This document shows positions 52,469-61,414 of a stretch of 64,000 nt of DNA, piece after piece. The DNA comes from WHSW01 sp963846565 (GTDB taxonomy: Bacteria; Actinomycetota; Thermoleophilia; Solirubrobacterales; 70-9): positions 1,674,001-1,738,000 of the forward strand of contig CAWJWL010000005.1 in NCBI GenBank assembly GCA_963846565.1, read 5' to 3'. How positions within the stretch are numbered: the first letter of the stretch is position 1; every line of letters starts with the position of its first letter. Both the position numbers and the translations under genes were made by a program. The notes beneath the pieces are model-generated. The model was not told the origin of the DNA, did not search any database, and saw nothing but the letters and a program-made list of their open reading frames with translations.

Positions 52469-54463
52469 CTACGTTGCGGATTCGATCGCTGAGGCGAGCT
52501 CGGCGAACCAGTCCAGCGCGCCCGGATTAGCGAGCGAGTCCTTCGACGCCGCCTGGGAGATCGGTGTTCCCATCAGGATCCGCTTCACAGGGACCTCGAG
52601 CACCTTGCCGGAGAGGGTCCGCGGGACCTCGGCGATCGCGAAGACCTCGTTCGGGACGTGGCGCGGCGAGCATTGCTCACGGATTCGGCGCGCGATCTCC
52701 TTGCGCAGCTCGTCGTCGAGCTCCTCGCCCTCGCGCAGGACGACGAAGAGCGGCATCCATCCCTCGGTCCCCGAACGGGGGACGTCGACGACGAGGGCGT
52801 CGGTGATCTCGTCGAGCGAGGCGACGGCGCGGTAGATCTCGCTCGTCCCCATGCGAACCCCGGAGCGGTTGATGGTCGAGTCGGAGCGGCCGTAGATGAT
52901 CGCCGTGCCGCGCTCGGTGATCTCGATCCAGTCGCCGTGGCGCCAGACGCCGGGGAAGATCTCGAAGTAGCTCTCGCGGTAGCGCGCGCCGTCCTCATCG
53001 CCCCAGAAGAAGAGCGGCATCGAGGGCATCGGCTCGGTGATCACGAGCTCGCCGACCTCGCCCACGACCGGTTCGCCGTCCTCGTTCCAGGCCTCGACCT
53101 TGCAGCCGAGCGAGCGCCCCTGAAGCTCGCCGCGGTAGACCGGCAGCGTGGGCACGCCGCCGACGAAGGCCGTGCAGACGTCGGTGCCGCCGGAGGTCGA
53201 GAAGAGCCAGGTGTCGGACCCGACGTGGTCGTAGATCCACTGAAAGCCCTCGGGCGCGAGCGGTGAGCCGGTGGAGCCAACCGAGCGCAGCGCGCTCAGC
53301 TCGCGACCGGCCCCGGGCTCGGCGCCGGCCTTCATCGAGCCGGCTATGAAGGAGGCGCTGGTGCCGAAGCAGGTGGTCTCGGTCTCGGCGGCGAGCCGCC
53401 AGAGCACCTCCATGTCAGGGTGCGCCGGGTTGCCGTCGTAAAGGACGATCGACGCGTCGGTGTGAAGGACGCCGACGAGGAAGTTCCACATCATCCAGCC
53501 GGTGGTCGTGAACCAGAAGACCCGGTCGCCCTCCTGCGCGTCGAGGTGGAGGTGGAGCTTCTTCAACTGCTCGAGCAGGATCCCCCCGTGGCCCTGGACG
53601 ATCGCCTTCGGCAGGCCGGTGGTGCCGGATGAGTAGAGGACCCAGAGCGGATGGTCGAAGGGGAGCGGTTCGAACTCCGGCTCGGCGCCGGCCCCGGATT
53701 CGAGCAGCTCGGCGAAGCTGATCGGGCTGCGAAGCGCCGCGGTGTCGGGCTCGGCGGCGAGGTAGGGGAGGACGACGGTGTGCTCGACGCTCGGCATCTC
53801 GGCGAGCAGGCCGGCGACGACGTCGGTGCGGTCGAAGTCCTTGCCGCCGTAGCGGTAGCCGTCAACCGAGAAGAGCACCTTCGGCTCGATCTGGGCGAAG
53901 CGGTCGACGACCGAGCCGGCGCCGAAGTCGGGCGAGCATGACGACCAGATCGCACCGATCGAGGCCGAGGCGAGGAAGGCGACGATCGTCTCGGGCAGGT
54001 TCGGCATGTAGGCGACGACGCGGTCGCCCGGGCCCACGCCGAGCGCCCGCAGGCCGGCGCCGGCCTGAGCGACCTGGGCTCGCAGCTCGCCCCAGGTGAG
54101 GGTCGAGAGCTCGCGCAGCTCCGAGGCGGCGTGGATCGCGACGCGCTCGTCGGGGGCGCCGCTGAGCAGGTTCTCGGCGTAGTTGAGGCGGGCGCCGGAG
54201 AACCACTCGGCGCCGGGCATCTCGCGGGAGCCGAGTACGCGCTCGTACGGCGCCGAGGCGCGGACACCGAAGTAGTCCCAGATCGACGCCCAGAAAGCTT
54301 CCAGGTCGTCGACCGACCATTGCCAGAGCGCGTCGTAGTCGCCGTCGAAGCGCAGATCGCGTTCGTCGGAGAGCCAGCGCGCGTAGCGGGTCAGGTTGGA
54401 GCGCTCGATCGTCTCCGCCGAGGGCGTCCAGAGGAGCTCGCCGCGTTCAGCTTCGTCGCTCAT
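52469..54463 (-). CDS. Acetoacetyl-CoA synthetase (acetoacetate-CoA ligase)
   Basis: A 664-residue acyl-adenylate-forming enzyme. Motifs include LWVLYSSGTTGLPKAIVQGHGG (P-loop), FWFTTTGWMMWNFLVG, WLFSTSGGTDVCTAFVGG, and the hinge region IYGRSDSTINRSGVRMGTSEIY, with the C-terminal catalytic Lys in PRTLSGKVLEVPVKRIL. The length and the N-terminal EAFWASIWDYFGVRAS region match acetoacetate ligases rather than acetyl-CoA synthetases. It would supply acetoacetyl-CoA. ATG 54463 overlaps the M28 peptidase stop (ATGA). Confidence 0.88.
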   Translation of the reverse strand: MSDEAERGELLWTPSAETIERSNLTRYARWLSDERDLRFDGDYDALWQWSVDDLEAFWASIWDYFGVRASAPYERVLGSREMPGAEWFSGARLNYAENLLSGAPDERVAIHAASELRELSTLTWGELRAQVAQAGAGLRALGVGPGDRVVAYMPNLPETIVAFLASASIGAIWSSCSPDFGAGSVVDRFAQIEPKVLFSVDGYRYGGKDFDRTDVVAGLLAEMPSVEHTVVLPYLAAEPDTAALRSPISFAELLESGAGAEPEFEPLPFDHPLWVLYSSGTTGLPKAIVQGHGGILLEQLKKLHLHLDAQEGDRVFWFTTTGWMMWNFLVGVLHTDASIVLYDGNPAHPDMEVLWRLAAETETTCFGTSASFIAGSMKAGAEPGAGRELSALRSVGSTGSPLAPEGFQWIYDHVGSDTWLFSTSGGTDVCTAFVGGVPTLPVYRGELQGRSLGCKVEAWNEDGEPVVGEVGELVITEPMPSMPLFFWGDEDGARYRESYFEIFPGVWRHGDWIEITERGTAIIYGRSDSTINRSGVRMGTSEIYRAVASLDEITDALVVDVPRSGTEGWMPLFVVLREGEELDDELRKEIARRIREQCSPRHVPNEVFAIAEVPRTLSGKVLEVPVKRILMGTPISQAASKDSLANPGALDWFAELASAIESAT

Positions 54464-55680
54464 GTGGATGTGAACCTGCGGCCGACGTCGCGGTCGAGCT
54501 GGGCGACGAGCTCGAACGCGAACTCTCCCGCACGCTCGAGCGCGTCGGGATCGAGCGCGTCGGGGACGTCCGCTGCGGTGTGGAAGTTGGCCGGCACGAT
54601 CGCGTCCCGCTCGAGGCAAGTGATGGTCGTGCCCGGGATCCGCGCGAGTCGGGCGGGGAGGACGTCGGTGGCGAATCCGTGGCGGAGCGGCGACGCCCGG
54701 AAGCGGTTGCCGTTCTCGGAGTCCGCCTCGGCGATCGCGGCGCAGAGCTCGGTCAGCCGCGAGTCCAGGTCGAAGGTGACCGCGGGCCCCTCGCCGACCT
54801 CGTAGCGCACCTCGCCCCTGCCGACCGAGTCGAAGTTGATCAGGAACGTATTGCGCGGATCGAGATCGTCGCGGTGGGTGCGCAGGAACGAGCGCATCCC
54901 CTGCATCAGGCACTCCTCGGCGCCGGTGAGCACGACCCAGACATCGAGGCTCCGCGGCGGCTTGCGCTCGAGCGCGGCCGCGAGCGAGATTGCGGCGGCG
55001 ACGCCGGAGGCGTTGTCGTTGGCTCCCGGGACGACGTCGGCGAGGGCGAGGTCGACGAACGCGAAGATCGAGAAGAGGAGGACGAGAGTGGGGACGAGCT
55101 GCAGCAGGGAGACGAGGTTCGAGTCGAGCTCGGCCATCCGGGCACCGAGGATCGGCACCAGCACCGCGAGCGACCAGAAGAGGACGCGGGCGGGGGAGAC
55201 CGGGAAGGGGAGGGCGCGCTGGAGCCGGGCGAAGAGGCGCATCCGCCGCGGCGAGAATGCGCTGCCGCCGCGCGCCGCGTCGTAGTGGGCGCTGATCACG
55301 AGCCGCGCCCGGGCGTTCCGGCGCCGCCCCTTAGAGATCACGTTCTGGGAGGCGCGGCGGAAGAAGAGGCGGCGGAGGAGGTAGAAGCGGGCGTTCATGT
55401 CGAGGTACATCGACGTCGCCGCGAAGAGGACGAGCCCGAAGCCGACCGCCGGGACGGCGACCGCCACGAGGCTGCCCGCGAGCCCGACGAGGCAGTGCGC
55501 GGCGTAGATCAGACCGAGCTGCGGGTGGACGTAGGTGGGTTCGACCTCGACCCGGCGGCCGAGCTCGCGCAGGCGCTCGGCGAGCCGGTTGGCGGCCCGG
55601 CGCTCGGCGTCGGTGCCGGCGAGCCGGTCCTCGAAGGAGCAGAGCTCCCGCACGATGTCCATGCGTTCGGCCGTGTTCAC
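54460..55680 (-). CDS. M28-family metallopeptidase with membrane segments
   Basis: A 406-residue protein. About 60 N-terminal residues are soluble, then two membrane segments (YAAHCLVGLAGSLVAVAVPA and neighbours), then the catalytic region. Zinc ligands fit VISAHYDAARGG (His, Asp), PGANDNASGVAAA (Asp), LTGAEECLMQG (Glu pair), INFDSVG (Asp) and FHTAADVPD (His). Two further membrane segments lie between the first and second ligand, an unusual placement. It is likely a membrane-bound aminopeptidase. GTG 55680 starts it; ATG 55662 is possible. Confidence 0.82.
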   Translation of the reverse strand: MNTAERMDIVRELCSFEDRLAGTDAERRAANRLAERLRELGRRVEVEPTYVHPQLGLIYAAHCLVGLAGSLVAVAVPAVGFGLVLFAATSMYLDMNARFYLLRRLFFRRASQNVISKGRRRNARARLVISAHYDAARGGSAFSPRRMRLFARLQRALPFPVSPARVLFWSLAVLVPILGARMAELDSNLVSLLQLVPTLVLLFSIFAFVDLALADVVPGANDNASGVAAAISLAAALERKPPRSLDVWVVLTGAEECLMQGMRSFLRTHRDDLDPRNTFLINFDSVGRGEVRYEVGEGPAVTFDLDSRLTELCAAIAEADSENGNRFRASPLRHGFATDVLPARLARIPGTTITCLERDAIVPANFHTAADVPDALDPDALERAGEFAFELVAQLDRDVGRRFTST

Positions 55681-55697
55681 GGACGAGGATTATCTAT

Positions 55698-55779
55698 GCG
55701 GCGGGTGGGAGTCGAACCCACAAGCCCTTTCGGGCGATGCATTTTGAGTGCATTGCGTTTGCCGTTTCGCCACCGCCGC
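55698..55779 (-). tRNA. tRNA-Leu (anticodon CAA)
   Basis: The acceptor stem GCGGCGG pairs with CCGCCGC, the anticodon loop CTCAAAA sits on an ATGCA/TGCAT stem, and a long variable arm (CGCCCGAAAGGGC) is present, as in leucine tRNAs. Length is 82 nt, and CCA is not encoded. Confidence 0.93.
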
Positions 55780-55835
55780 GCATGAGGAAGTTTGACGACC
55801 CGGGCGCGCAAAGGCGGTCGGTACCGTGCTTTCGC

Positions 55836-56531
55836 ATGTGCGGTCGCTACACGCTCTCGAACCCCGACCCGGCACGCATGCGGGCGCGCTTCGACATCCT
55901 CGAGTCGTCGGAGATCGCCGAGGAGCCGCGCTACAACATCGCTCCCACCGACCCGGTCGTCGCCGTGCGCCGGCGCGAGGACGGGGCCCGCGAGGCGGGG
56001 CGGCTGCGGTGGGGGCTGATGCCGGGCCGCTGGGCCGAGAAAAAGGGGTCGCGGCCGCTGATCAACGCTCGCGCCGAGGGGATCGAGCGCCAGCCCGCCT
56101 TTGCCGAGTCCTTCCGGGAACGACGGTGCCTGATCCCGGCGGACGGGTTCTACGAGTGGCTCGCCGACGATCGCGGCAAGCGGCCGGTCTGGCTCAGCCG
56201 CGAGGACGGGAATCTGTTCGCGTTCGCCGGCCTCTGGGCGGAGCTGCGCCCGAAGGAGGGCGGAGAGCCGCTCTACAGCTGCACGATCGTGACGACGACG
56301 CCGAACGAGCTCGTGCGCCCGATCCACAACCGGATGCCCGTGATCCTCGATCCGGCGCTCGAGGGCGCTTGGCTCGATCCCGGGGCCGAGGAGGACGAAC
56401 TGCTGGCGATGCTCGCCCCGGCGGCCGACGGGTTGATGGTCGCGCGCGAGGTTCCGGACCTGGTCAACGACGTGCGTGAGGACGGGCCGGCTCTGCTCGA
56501 GCCTCGCCAGGAGACCGAAACGCTCTTCTAG
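55836..56531 (+). CDS. SOS response-associated peptidase-like (SRAP) protein
   Basis: A 231-residue protein. After the initiator Met comes the catalytic Cys2 in MCGRYTLSNPDP; then RYNIAPTDPVVAV, LINARAEGIERQPAF, LIPADGFYEWL with the Glu, and IHNRMPVIL with the His. Family members (YedK, HMCES) crosslink to abasic sites in single-stranded DNA through Cys2. No LexA-like box was found in front of it. Confidence 0.92.
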   Translation: MCGRYTLSNPDPARMRARFDILESSEIAEEPRYNIAPTDPVVAVRRREDGAREAGRLRWGLMPGRWAEKKGSRPLINARAEGIERQPAFAESFRERRCLIPADGFYEWLADDRGKRPVWLSREDGNLFAFAGLWAELRPKEGGEPLYSCTIVTTTPNELVRPIHNRMPVILDPALEGAWLDPGAEEDELLAMLAPAADGLMVAREVPDLVNDVREDGPALLEPRQETETLF

Positions 56532-56545
56532 GCGCGGCGGGCTGG

Positions 56546-57079
56546 TCAGCCGGCGGCCGGGGCGGGCGTCGGCCCGGCACCCGCGTCGTCCTCGCCCGCG
56601 AGCGGCCGGCCACCGATCGGCCGCTCTTCCTCGATGTTCCACTCCTGGTTGAACGCGGCCATCGAGACCGCGACGAGGAGCAACTGCACCGGCACGATCA
56701 CCAACGTCAGCAGGCCGAGGAGCTCCTCGGGGAGGGCGGGGGAGTCGAGGCCGGCCTTGTCGCGCGCGAACCAGTCGGGCGCGGCGATCCCGGCGAAGAT
56801 CGCGAGGATCACCGCGAGGGATGCGGCGAGCGGCAAGAGGCCGCGGCTCCAGCGGGCGACGAAGAAGGCCATGACGACGTAGAGGGCCGCCCATGCGAGG
56901 GTCATGAAGGCGACGCTCGTGCCCTGGAGGCGCTCCCAGCCGCCGATCGTGACGATCACCAAGAGGGCCGCGGAGATCAGCAGGACGAAGCAGACGATCG
57001 CCTTCATCGTCTTCGCCGAAGCACGCTCGCGATTTGGCCACCAAAGCTCGTATCCGGGCCGTGGCTCGTCTACCGCCAT
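56546..57079 (-). CDS. Four-segment membrane protein of unknown function
   Basis: A 177-residue protein started at ATG 57079. Four membrane helices (starting near MKAIVCFVLLISAALLVIV, AALYVVMAFFVARW, LAASLAVILAIFAGIAA and LLGLLTLVIVPVQLLLVAV) are flanked by hydrophilic ends; the C-terminus is Pro/Ala/Asp-rich. It follows tRNA-Trp on the same strand, a place often taken by secE, but it does not resemble SecE. Confidence 0.65.
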   Translation of the reverse strand: MAVDEPRPGYELWWPNRERASAKTMKAIVCFVLLISAALLVIVTIGGWERLQGTSVAFMTLAWAALYVVMAFFVARWSRGLLPLAASLAVILAIFAGIAAPDWFARDKAGLDSPALPEELLGLLTLVIVPVQLLLVAVSMAAFNQEWNIEEERPIGGRPLAGEDDAGAGPTPAPAAG

Positions 57080-57165
57080 GCCCCGCAAGCATATGACCTC
57101 GGGCGGTCAGGCGCGGCGGTTGGCGCCGTCGCTCGTCCTCGGCCGCGACCGATCCGTCTGCCTAG

Positions 57166-57236
57166 CGGGGGACCGAGGAATCGAACCTCGAGCGACGGTT
57201 TTGGAGACCGCCATGTTTCCGTTACACCAGTCCCCC
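57166..57236 (-). tRNA. tRNA-Trp (anticodon CCA)
   Basis: The acceptor stem GGGGGAC pairs with GTCCCCC, the discriminator is G as expected for tryptophan, the anticodon loop is CTCCAAA, and the T arm GAGG-TTCGATT-CCTC is intact. Length is 71 nt. The D arm is short but foldable. Confidence 0.88.
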
Positions 57237-57414
57237 TGGAGTGCGTTCGCAGATTAGCGGCGGCGGTGGGCCGGTTCCCCTCGACCGTGCCCGCCCAGTG
57301 GACTTCGGTCGGCTCCAGGCCCTCGGCGGACACGACCAGCCTCAGCGTGGTCCGCGTGATCAGCGCGGCCATCTCAGTGCGGTCCTCCCGCGACTCCAAA
57401 GGCTCCGGTCCCGA

Positions 57415-57498
57415 TGCGGACGAGAGGATTCGAACCTCCACGGGCGCTAGCCCACCAGGACCTAAACCTGGCGTGTCTGCCAGTTCCACCACGTCCGC
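57415..57498 (-). tRNA. tRNA-Leu (anticodon TAG)
   Basis: The acceptor stem GCGGACG pairs with CGTCCGC, the anticodon loop TTTAGGT sits on CCAGG/CCTGG, the variable arm is long (TGGGCTAGCGCCC), and the T arm has GGTTCGAATCC. Length is 84 nt, discriminator A. Confidence 0.94.
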
Positions 57499-57635
57499 GC
57501 GGGCTCCGATTCTAGGTGCGGTGAGCCGGCCGCCTTCGTCGACCGCGTCCTCGACGCGATCGGCGCCCGCAAGGTCGGAGGGAAGACGGTGTGACCGCAA
57601 CGTTGGCGACGCGATAGGGTTCCAACAGGCATCGG

Positions 57636-58211
57636 ATGGAGACGGGACGCAAAAAGCATCTTGGGGTTGCGGGGCTGATCGCCACGATCGGCGCGCTTGC
57701 CCTGCTCGCACCTGCCGGGCCCGCCGTGGGCAAGGGCGGTGGCGGTGGCAGCGAGTGCAAGAACATCGAGACCGCGATCAAGCAGCTGAGCACGACCAGT
57801 GCTCGCAAGGCCGTCTTCTGCATGCTCAACGAGGAACGGCGCCGGCACGCCGCCAGCCCGCTGAAGAAGAGCAAGACCCTCCAGAAGGTGGCGCAGAAGC
57901 ACACCAAGAAGATGGTCCAGACGGACTGCCTGAGCCACGCCTGCCCGGGCGAGGCGAACCTCGACACCCGGATCAAGCAGAGCGGCTACACCAAGGGGGC
58001 CTCCAAGTTCAGCTTCGCGGAGAACACGGGCTGCGGGCTGACCGTGAAGGCGATGGTCGCCAACTGGATGGCGAGCCAGTTCCACCGCGTCAACATCCTC
58101 GAGAAGAAGTTCGAGGACGGCGGCGTCGGTTTCTCCCCCGGCCGCGTTCCGAGCAAGTGCGCGAACGGCTACGGCACCTTCACCGCCGTCTTCGGCTACA
58201 CCGAGAAGTAG
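57636..58211 (+). CDS. Secreted CAP-domain (SCP/PR1-like) protein 1
   Basis: A 191-residue exported protein with a signal peptide ending around PAGPAVGKG. The CAP fold has KAVFCMLNEERRRHAASPL, CLSHACPGEANLD, FAENTGCG and WMASQFHRVNILEKKFEDGGVG. His of SHACPGE and the ENTG motif make the usual cleft. Several Cys suggest disulfides. Function in bacteria is unknown; an extracellular role is likely. It is followed 87 bp later by a related paralogue. Confidence 0.9.
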   Translation: METGRKKHLGVAGLIATIGALALLAPAGPAVGKGGGGGSECKNIETAIKQLSTTSARKAVFCMLNEERRRHAASPLKKSKTLQKVAQKHTKKMVQTDCLSHACPGEANLDTRIKQSGYTKGASKFSFAENTGCGLTVKAMVANWMASQFHRVNILEKKFEDGGVGFSPGRVPSKCANGYGTFTAVFGYTEK

Positions 58212-58228
58212 CGCTCCCCGACCTGCCT

Positions 58229-58244
58229 GCGGCCCGCCGGCCGC
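58229..58244 (+). terminator. Possible hairpin after CAP protein 1
   Basis: GCGGCC-CGCC-GGCCGC forms a 6-bp perfect stem 18 bp after the stop. There is no T-run. Confidence 0.35.
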
Positions 58245-58318
58245 GTTGGTCTGGACGGATGTCGTAACTCCGCGCCCGTCGGGTAACCGGCCGGCACGTG
58301 TGCGCCGATCCGGGGGTC

Positions 58319-58903
58319 ATGGTCCTCCGGCGTCGGAACATCACCACCGTCCTCTTCCTGGTCGCCGGGTGCCTCGCGTTCTCCGCTCCCGCTTCGGCCG
58401 CGCCGCCTGAGGCGCAGGCGAAGGCGAGTGCGTGCGACAGCTTCGGCGACACGGCGCCCGCGCAACTCAGCCTGAGTCAGGCGCGGAAGGCCGTCCTCTG
58501 TCTCGTCAACGCCGAGCGCACCTCGCGCGGACTCTCGCCGCTGAAGCGAAACAAGCGGCTCGACAAGGCCGCCCAACGCCACAACGTCGAGATGCTCGGG
58601 ACCGGCTGCTTCGCCCACGAGTGCCCGGGCGAGCCGACCCTCGGCGACCGGCTCGAGCAGATCAGCTACCTCGTCGGCGGCCTGGTCCAGTGGGCGTTCG
58701 GCGAGAACGTCGCCTGGGGCCTCGGCGCCGAGGGAACCCCGAGGTCCGTCGTCGCCGCCTGGATGAAGAGCTCAGGGCATCGCGCGAACATTCTCAACGG
58801 CAAGTTCCGTGAGATCGGGATCGGCTTCAACGCCGGCACCCCCGAAGCGAACAGTGCCCCGGGCGGCGTCTACACGACCGACTTCGGGCTCCGCGTCGGG
58901 TAG
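58319..58903 (+). CDS. Secreted CAP-domain (SCP/PR1-like) protein 2
   Basis: A 194-residue paralogue of the preceding gene. The signal peptide ends in AFSAPASAAPP. CAP motifs: KAVLCLVNAERTSRGLSPL, CFAHECPGEPTLGDR, WAFGENVAWGLG, and WMKSSGHRANILNGKFREIGIG. The two proteins share the core pattern but differ in length of the loop after ECPGE. ATG 58319 was chosen; a GTG at 58298 is in frame. Confidence 0.9.
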   Translation: MVLRRRNITTVLFLVAGCLAFSAPASAAPPEAQAKASACDSFGDTAPAQLSLSQARKAVLCLVNAERTSRGLSPLKRNKRLDKAAQRHNVEMLGTGCFAHECPGEPTLGDRLEQISYLVGGLVQWAFGENVAWGLGAEGTPRSVVAAWMKSSGHRANILNGKFREIGIGFNAGTPEANSAPGGVYTTDFGLRVG

Positions 58904-58953
58904 GGCCCTCGGGCCAGGGAGGTCCGCCGCGCAGGGCTATCATCGGCCGCCGC

Positions 58954-59025
58954 GCGGGCGTGGTGTAGTTGGTAACACTTGAGCCTTCCAAGCTCACGTC
59001 GCCGGTTCGATCCCGGTCGCCCGCT
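58954..59025 (+). tRNA. tRNA-Gly (anticodon TCC)
   Basis: The acceptor stem GCGGGCG pairs with CGCCCGC, the D arm is GGTGTAGTTGGTAACACT, the anticodon loop CTTCCAA sits on TGAGC/GCTCA, and the T arm CCGG-TTCGATC-CCGG is intact. Length is 72 nt. The next gene starts 2 bp later. Confidence 0.94.
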
Positions 59026-59026
59026 C

Positions 59027-61387
59027 TTGGTCTCGGCCCGCAATGCTTCCGCCGCGGCGCTGATCGCCGCCCTCGCCTTCGCCCTCGTTCCGCAGGCCGC
59101 GGCTTCCCCCTACGTACACGCCCACCGCGGCGGCTCGCTCGCAACTAGCGGGAGCGCGCAGGCGCCGAAGTACCCCGAGAACTCGATGCCCGCCTTCCGC
59201 GACGCGGCGGCGCGCGGCTTCGTGCTCGAGCTCGACGTCAAGCTGACCGCCGACGAGATCCCCGTGGTCATCCACGACGCCACCCTCGACCGGACCACTC
59301 CCTGCGAGGGCCGCGTCGATTCGAAGTCGTTCGAGGTGATCCGCGCGCAATGCGCACTCGACCTGCTCGGCACCGAGGGCAACTCGCGGCAGCTCGGCCC
59401 GAAGGACAAACGCCGCTCGCGCGTGCCGCCGCTCTCGAGCGTCCTGCGGCTTGCTCGCCGCGCCGGTGCCGAGGTCAACGTCGAGATCAAGAACCAGCCG
59501 ACGGATCCCGATTTCGACCTCACCAACGCCTTCGCGGCACGCATCGCCGCGACGATCCGCGAGGCCGGCTTCCCGCCCTCGCGGCTGATCGTGCAGAGCT
59601 TCTGGCCCACGAACCTCGACGCCTTCGAAGCGGATCCGTACTTCGACGGCGCCGCGACCTCGCTCCTCACTCTGCGCGCGCTCAACGACGCCGGCCCGGC
59701 CCTCGCCGCAGCCCGCGGCTACGAGTGGGTCTCACCGTCGTGGCCCGTCTCCTCGTCATACATCGCCCAGGCGCACGCGCTCGGCCGGCAGGTCGTCCCC
59801 TATACGCTCGATTCCGCCGCCGACATCGACGCCGCCGCCGCGAGCGGCGTCGACGCGGTCATCACCAACGACCCGCGCCTAGCCCGAGCCCGCGTGCGCG
59901 CCGTCTCGCCCCCGGCACCGGCGATTCCGCCGCCGCCGAGCGCAACCGAGTGCTCTGCCGCCGCCGCCAGCCGCACCGCCGAGCCGATTCTCGCCCGCAG
60001 CCCCGACCCCGACGCCCCGCGCGTGTTCGCGATCCAGCCGAAGCAGGAGCTCCGCCACGTCGCCACCTACGCCGGCTTTCGGACCAAGATCGAGTGCCTG
60101 ATGCGCCGCTACGTGAAGCCGCGCCTCGCCGACGGCCGGCCGAACGTAGTCGCGTTGAACGAGGACATCGGCCTGATGACCCTCGCCACCGGCACGCGTG
60201 GCGCCGCCGCCCGCGCGATCTTCGCCGACCCGGACCGTGCGCCGGGCTGCGAGCAGCAGGGGATCCCCTGCGGCGTCCTCGGCGCTCTCGGCGCGATCGA
60301 TCTCGCCTACGCGCCGCAACTCACGGCGTACCAGATCCGCTTCCCCTCGATGCCGACGCTCTCGGCCGGCTTCGTCGCCGCGACCGACACCTTCGCCCGC
60401 GGCTGGATGCAGGTCTTCTCCGACATGGCGCGGCGCTACGGCGTCTACATCGTCGGCTCCAACAACCAGGCGCCCTTCCGCGAGTCCGTCGACCCGACCG
60501 AGATCGACGCCTTCCGCGACCCGGACCTGCCGCGGCCGACATCGGTCTACGTCGCCACCTCGGGCCTCGCCTACAACGAGGTCTTCATGTGGGGGCCGCG
60601 TGACGTGCGCAAGGAGGGACCGCCGATGCTCAGAAACGTCGTCGCCCGCAACAAGAAGGTGCCGGTGACTCCGATCGAGCAGACGATCCAGGTCGCGCCC
60701 GGCCCGTCGAGCGGACCGGACGCGGTCGAGAACCTGCGCCCCTTCGAGCTACCCGGGACGAAGGCGAAGATCTCCTTCGCCACCAGCTTGCCGGCCTTCG
60801 TCTACGGCTACGACCTCGGCGCCTCGCCGCCGCCGCTCGATCCCTGCTCCGACACGGCGCGCTACTACATGGCATGCGCCGACCGGCTCGGGACGAACCT
60901 GGTGATCCAGGACGAGGCGAACCCGGGCCGCTGGGCGGGGCAGAGCGGCGAGGGCAACTACCAGCCGCTCGAGTGGATGCGCTCGACCTGGCGCGCGGTC
61001 GCCGACCCGACGGTGGACTTCGACTACAACGTCACCCCGCACCTCGTCGGCAACCTCGCCGATCTCGCGTTCGACGGCCAGTCGGCCATAACCCAACGCG
61101 GCAGGGCGCGCGGTAAGGGCTGTGCCTACGTCGGCAACTCCACCTTCGATCCGGCCGCGCCCGAGTCCGACCCGCCGTCGCTTCGGCGCTACGCCGGCCC
61201 GAAGCGCCAATTCCTCGCGATCGCTCCCTGGGTCACGCCGGACGGCCCGCGCGGCGAGCTCCGCGCCACCTCCGCCGCGCTCGCCCCGGGTTCCGGCTCG
61301 CCACTCGAGAACGCCTACGTCGAGACGGCGATCGTCGCGGACCTGCCCTTCCCGGTCGACCGCACCCGTCGCGCCTGTGCCCGCTGA
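59027..61387 (+). CDS. Secreted fusion of glycerophosphodiester phosphodiesterase and nitrilase-like domains
   Basis: A 786-residue exported protein. TTG 59027 gives a signal peptide with core AAALIAALAFALVPQAAA; the frame also runs back into the tRNA, which must be ignored. Residues 30-285 are a GDPD barrel: HAHRGG (33-36), PENSMPAFRDAAARG, LELDVKLTADEIPVVIHDA and DRTTPC. Residues about 332-640 resemble carbon-nitrogen hydrolases: RVFAIQPKQ, VVALNEDIG with Glu379, and KISFATSLPAFVYGYDLG. Where nitrilases have Cys (in 'ICYD') this has YGYD (593-596), so the half may be inactive. A further 140 residues follow to the end. Confidence 0.75.
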   Translation: MVSARNASAAALIAALAFALVPQAAASPYVHAHRGGSLATSGSAQAPKYPENSMPAFRDAAARGFVLELDVKLTADEIPVVIHDATLDRTTPCEGRVDSKSFEVIRAQCALDLLGTEGNSRQLGPKDKRRSRVPPLSSVLRLARRAGAEVNVEIKNQPTDPDFDLTNAFAARIAATIREAGFPPSRLIVQSFWPTNLDAFEADPYFDGAATSLLTLRALNDAGPALAAARGYEWVSPSWPVSSSYIAQAHALGRQVVPYTLDSAADIDAAAASGVDAVITNDPRLARARVRAVSPPAPAIPPPPSATECSAAAASRTAEPILARSPDPDAPRVFAIQPKQELRHVATYAGFRTKIECLMRRYVKPRLADGRPNVVALNEDIGLMTLATGTRGAAARAIFADPDRAPGCEQQGIPCGVLGALGAIDLAYAPQLTAYQIRFPSMPTLSAGFVAATDTFARGWMQVFSDMARRYGVYIVGSNNQAPFRESVDPTEIDAFRDPDLPRPTSVYVATSGLAYNEVFMWGPRDVRKEGPPMLRNVVARNKKVPVTPIEQTIQVAPGPSSGPDAVENLRPFELPGTKAKISFATSLPAFVYGYDLGASPPPLDPCSDTARYYMACADRLGTNLVIQDEANPGRWAGQSGEGNYQPLEWMRSTWRAVADPTVDFDYNVTPHLVGNLADLAFDGQSAITQRGRARGKGCAYVGNSTFDPAAPESDPPSLRRYAGPKRQFLAIAPWVTPDGPRGELRATSAALAPGSGSPLENAYVETAIVADLPFPVDRTRRACAR

Positions 61388-61414
61388 GCGGATCACCGCC
61401 GGGGACCTCGTCGC

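Noticed and set aside
56546..57079. secE, expected after tRNA-Trp in many bacteria
   Set aside because: The gene here has four membrane helices and no SecE motif, and nusG does not follow.
57237..57414. Minus-strand frame between tRNA-Leu and tRNA-Trp with a peptide such as ALITRTTLRLVVSAEGLE
   Set aside because: It has no stop before entering tRNA-Trp and no ribosome-binding site, so it is unlikely to be translated.
58979..59026. N-terminal extension of the GDPD fusion starting inside tRNA-Gly
   Set aside because: The codons are tRNA sequence; the signal peptide starts after it.
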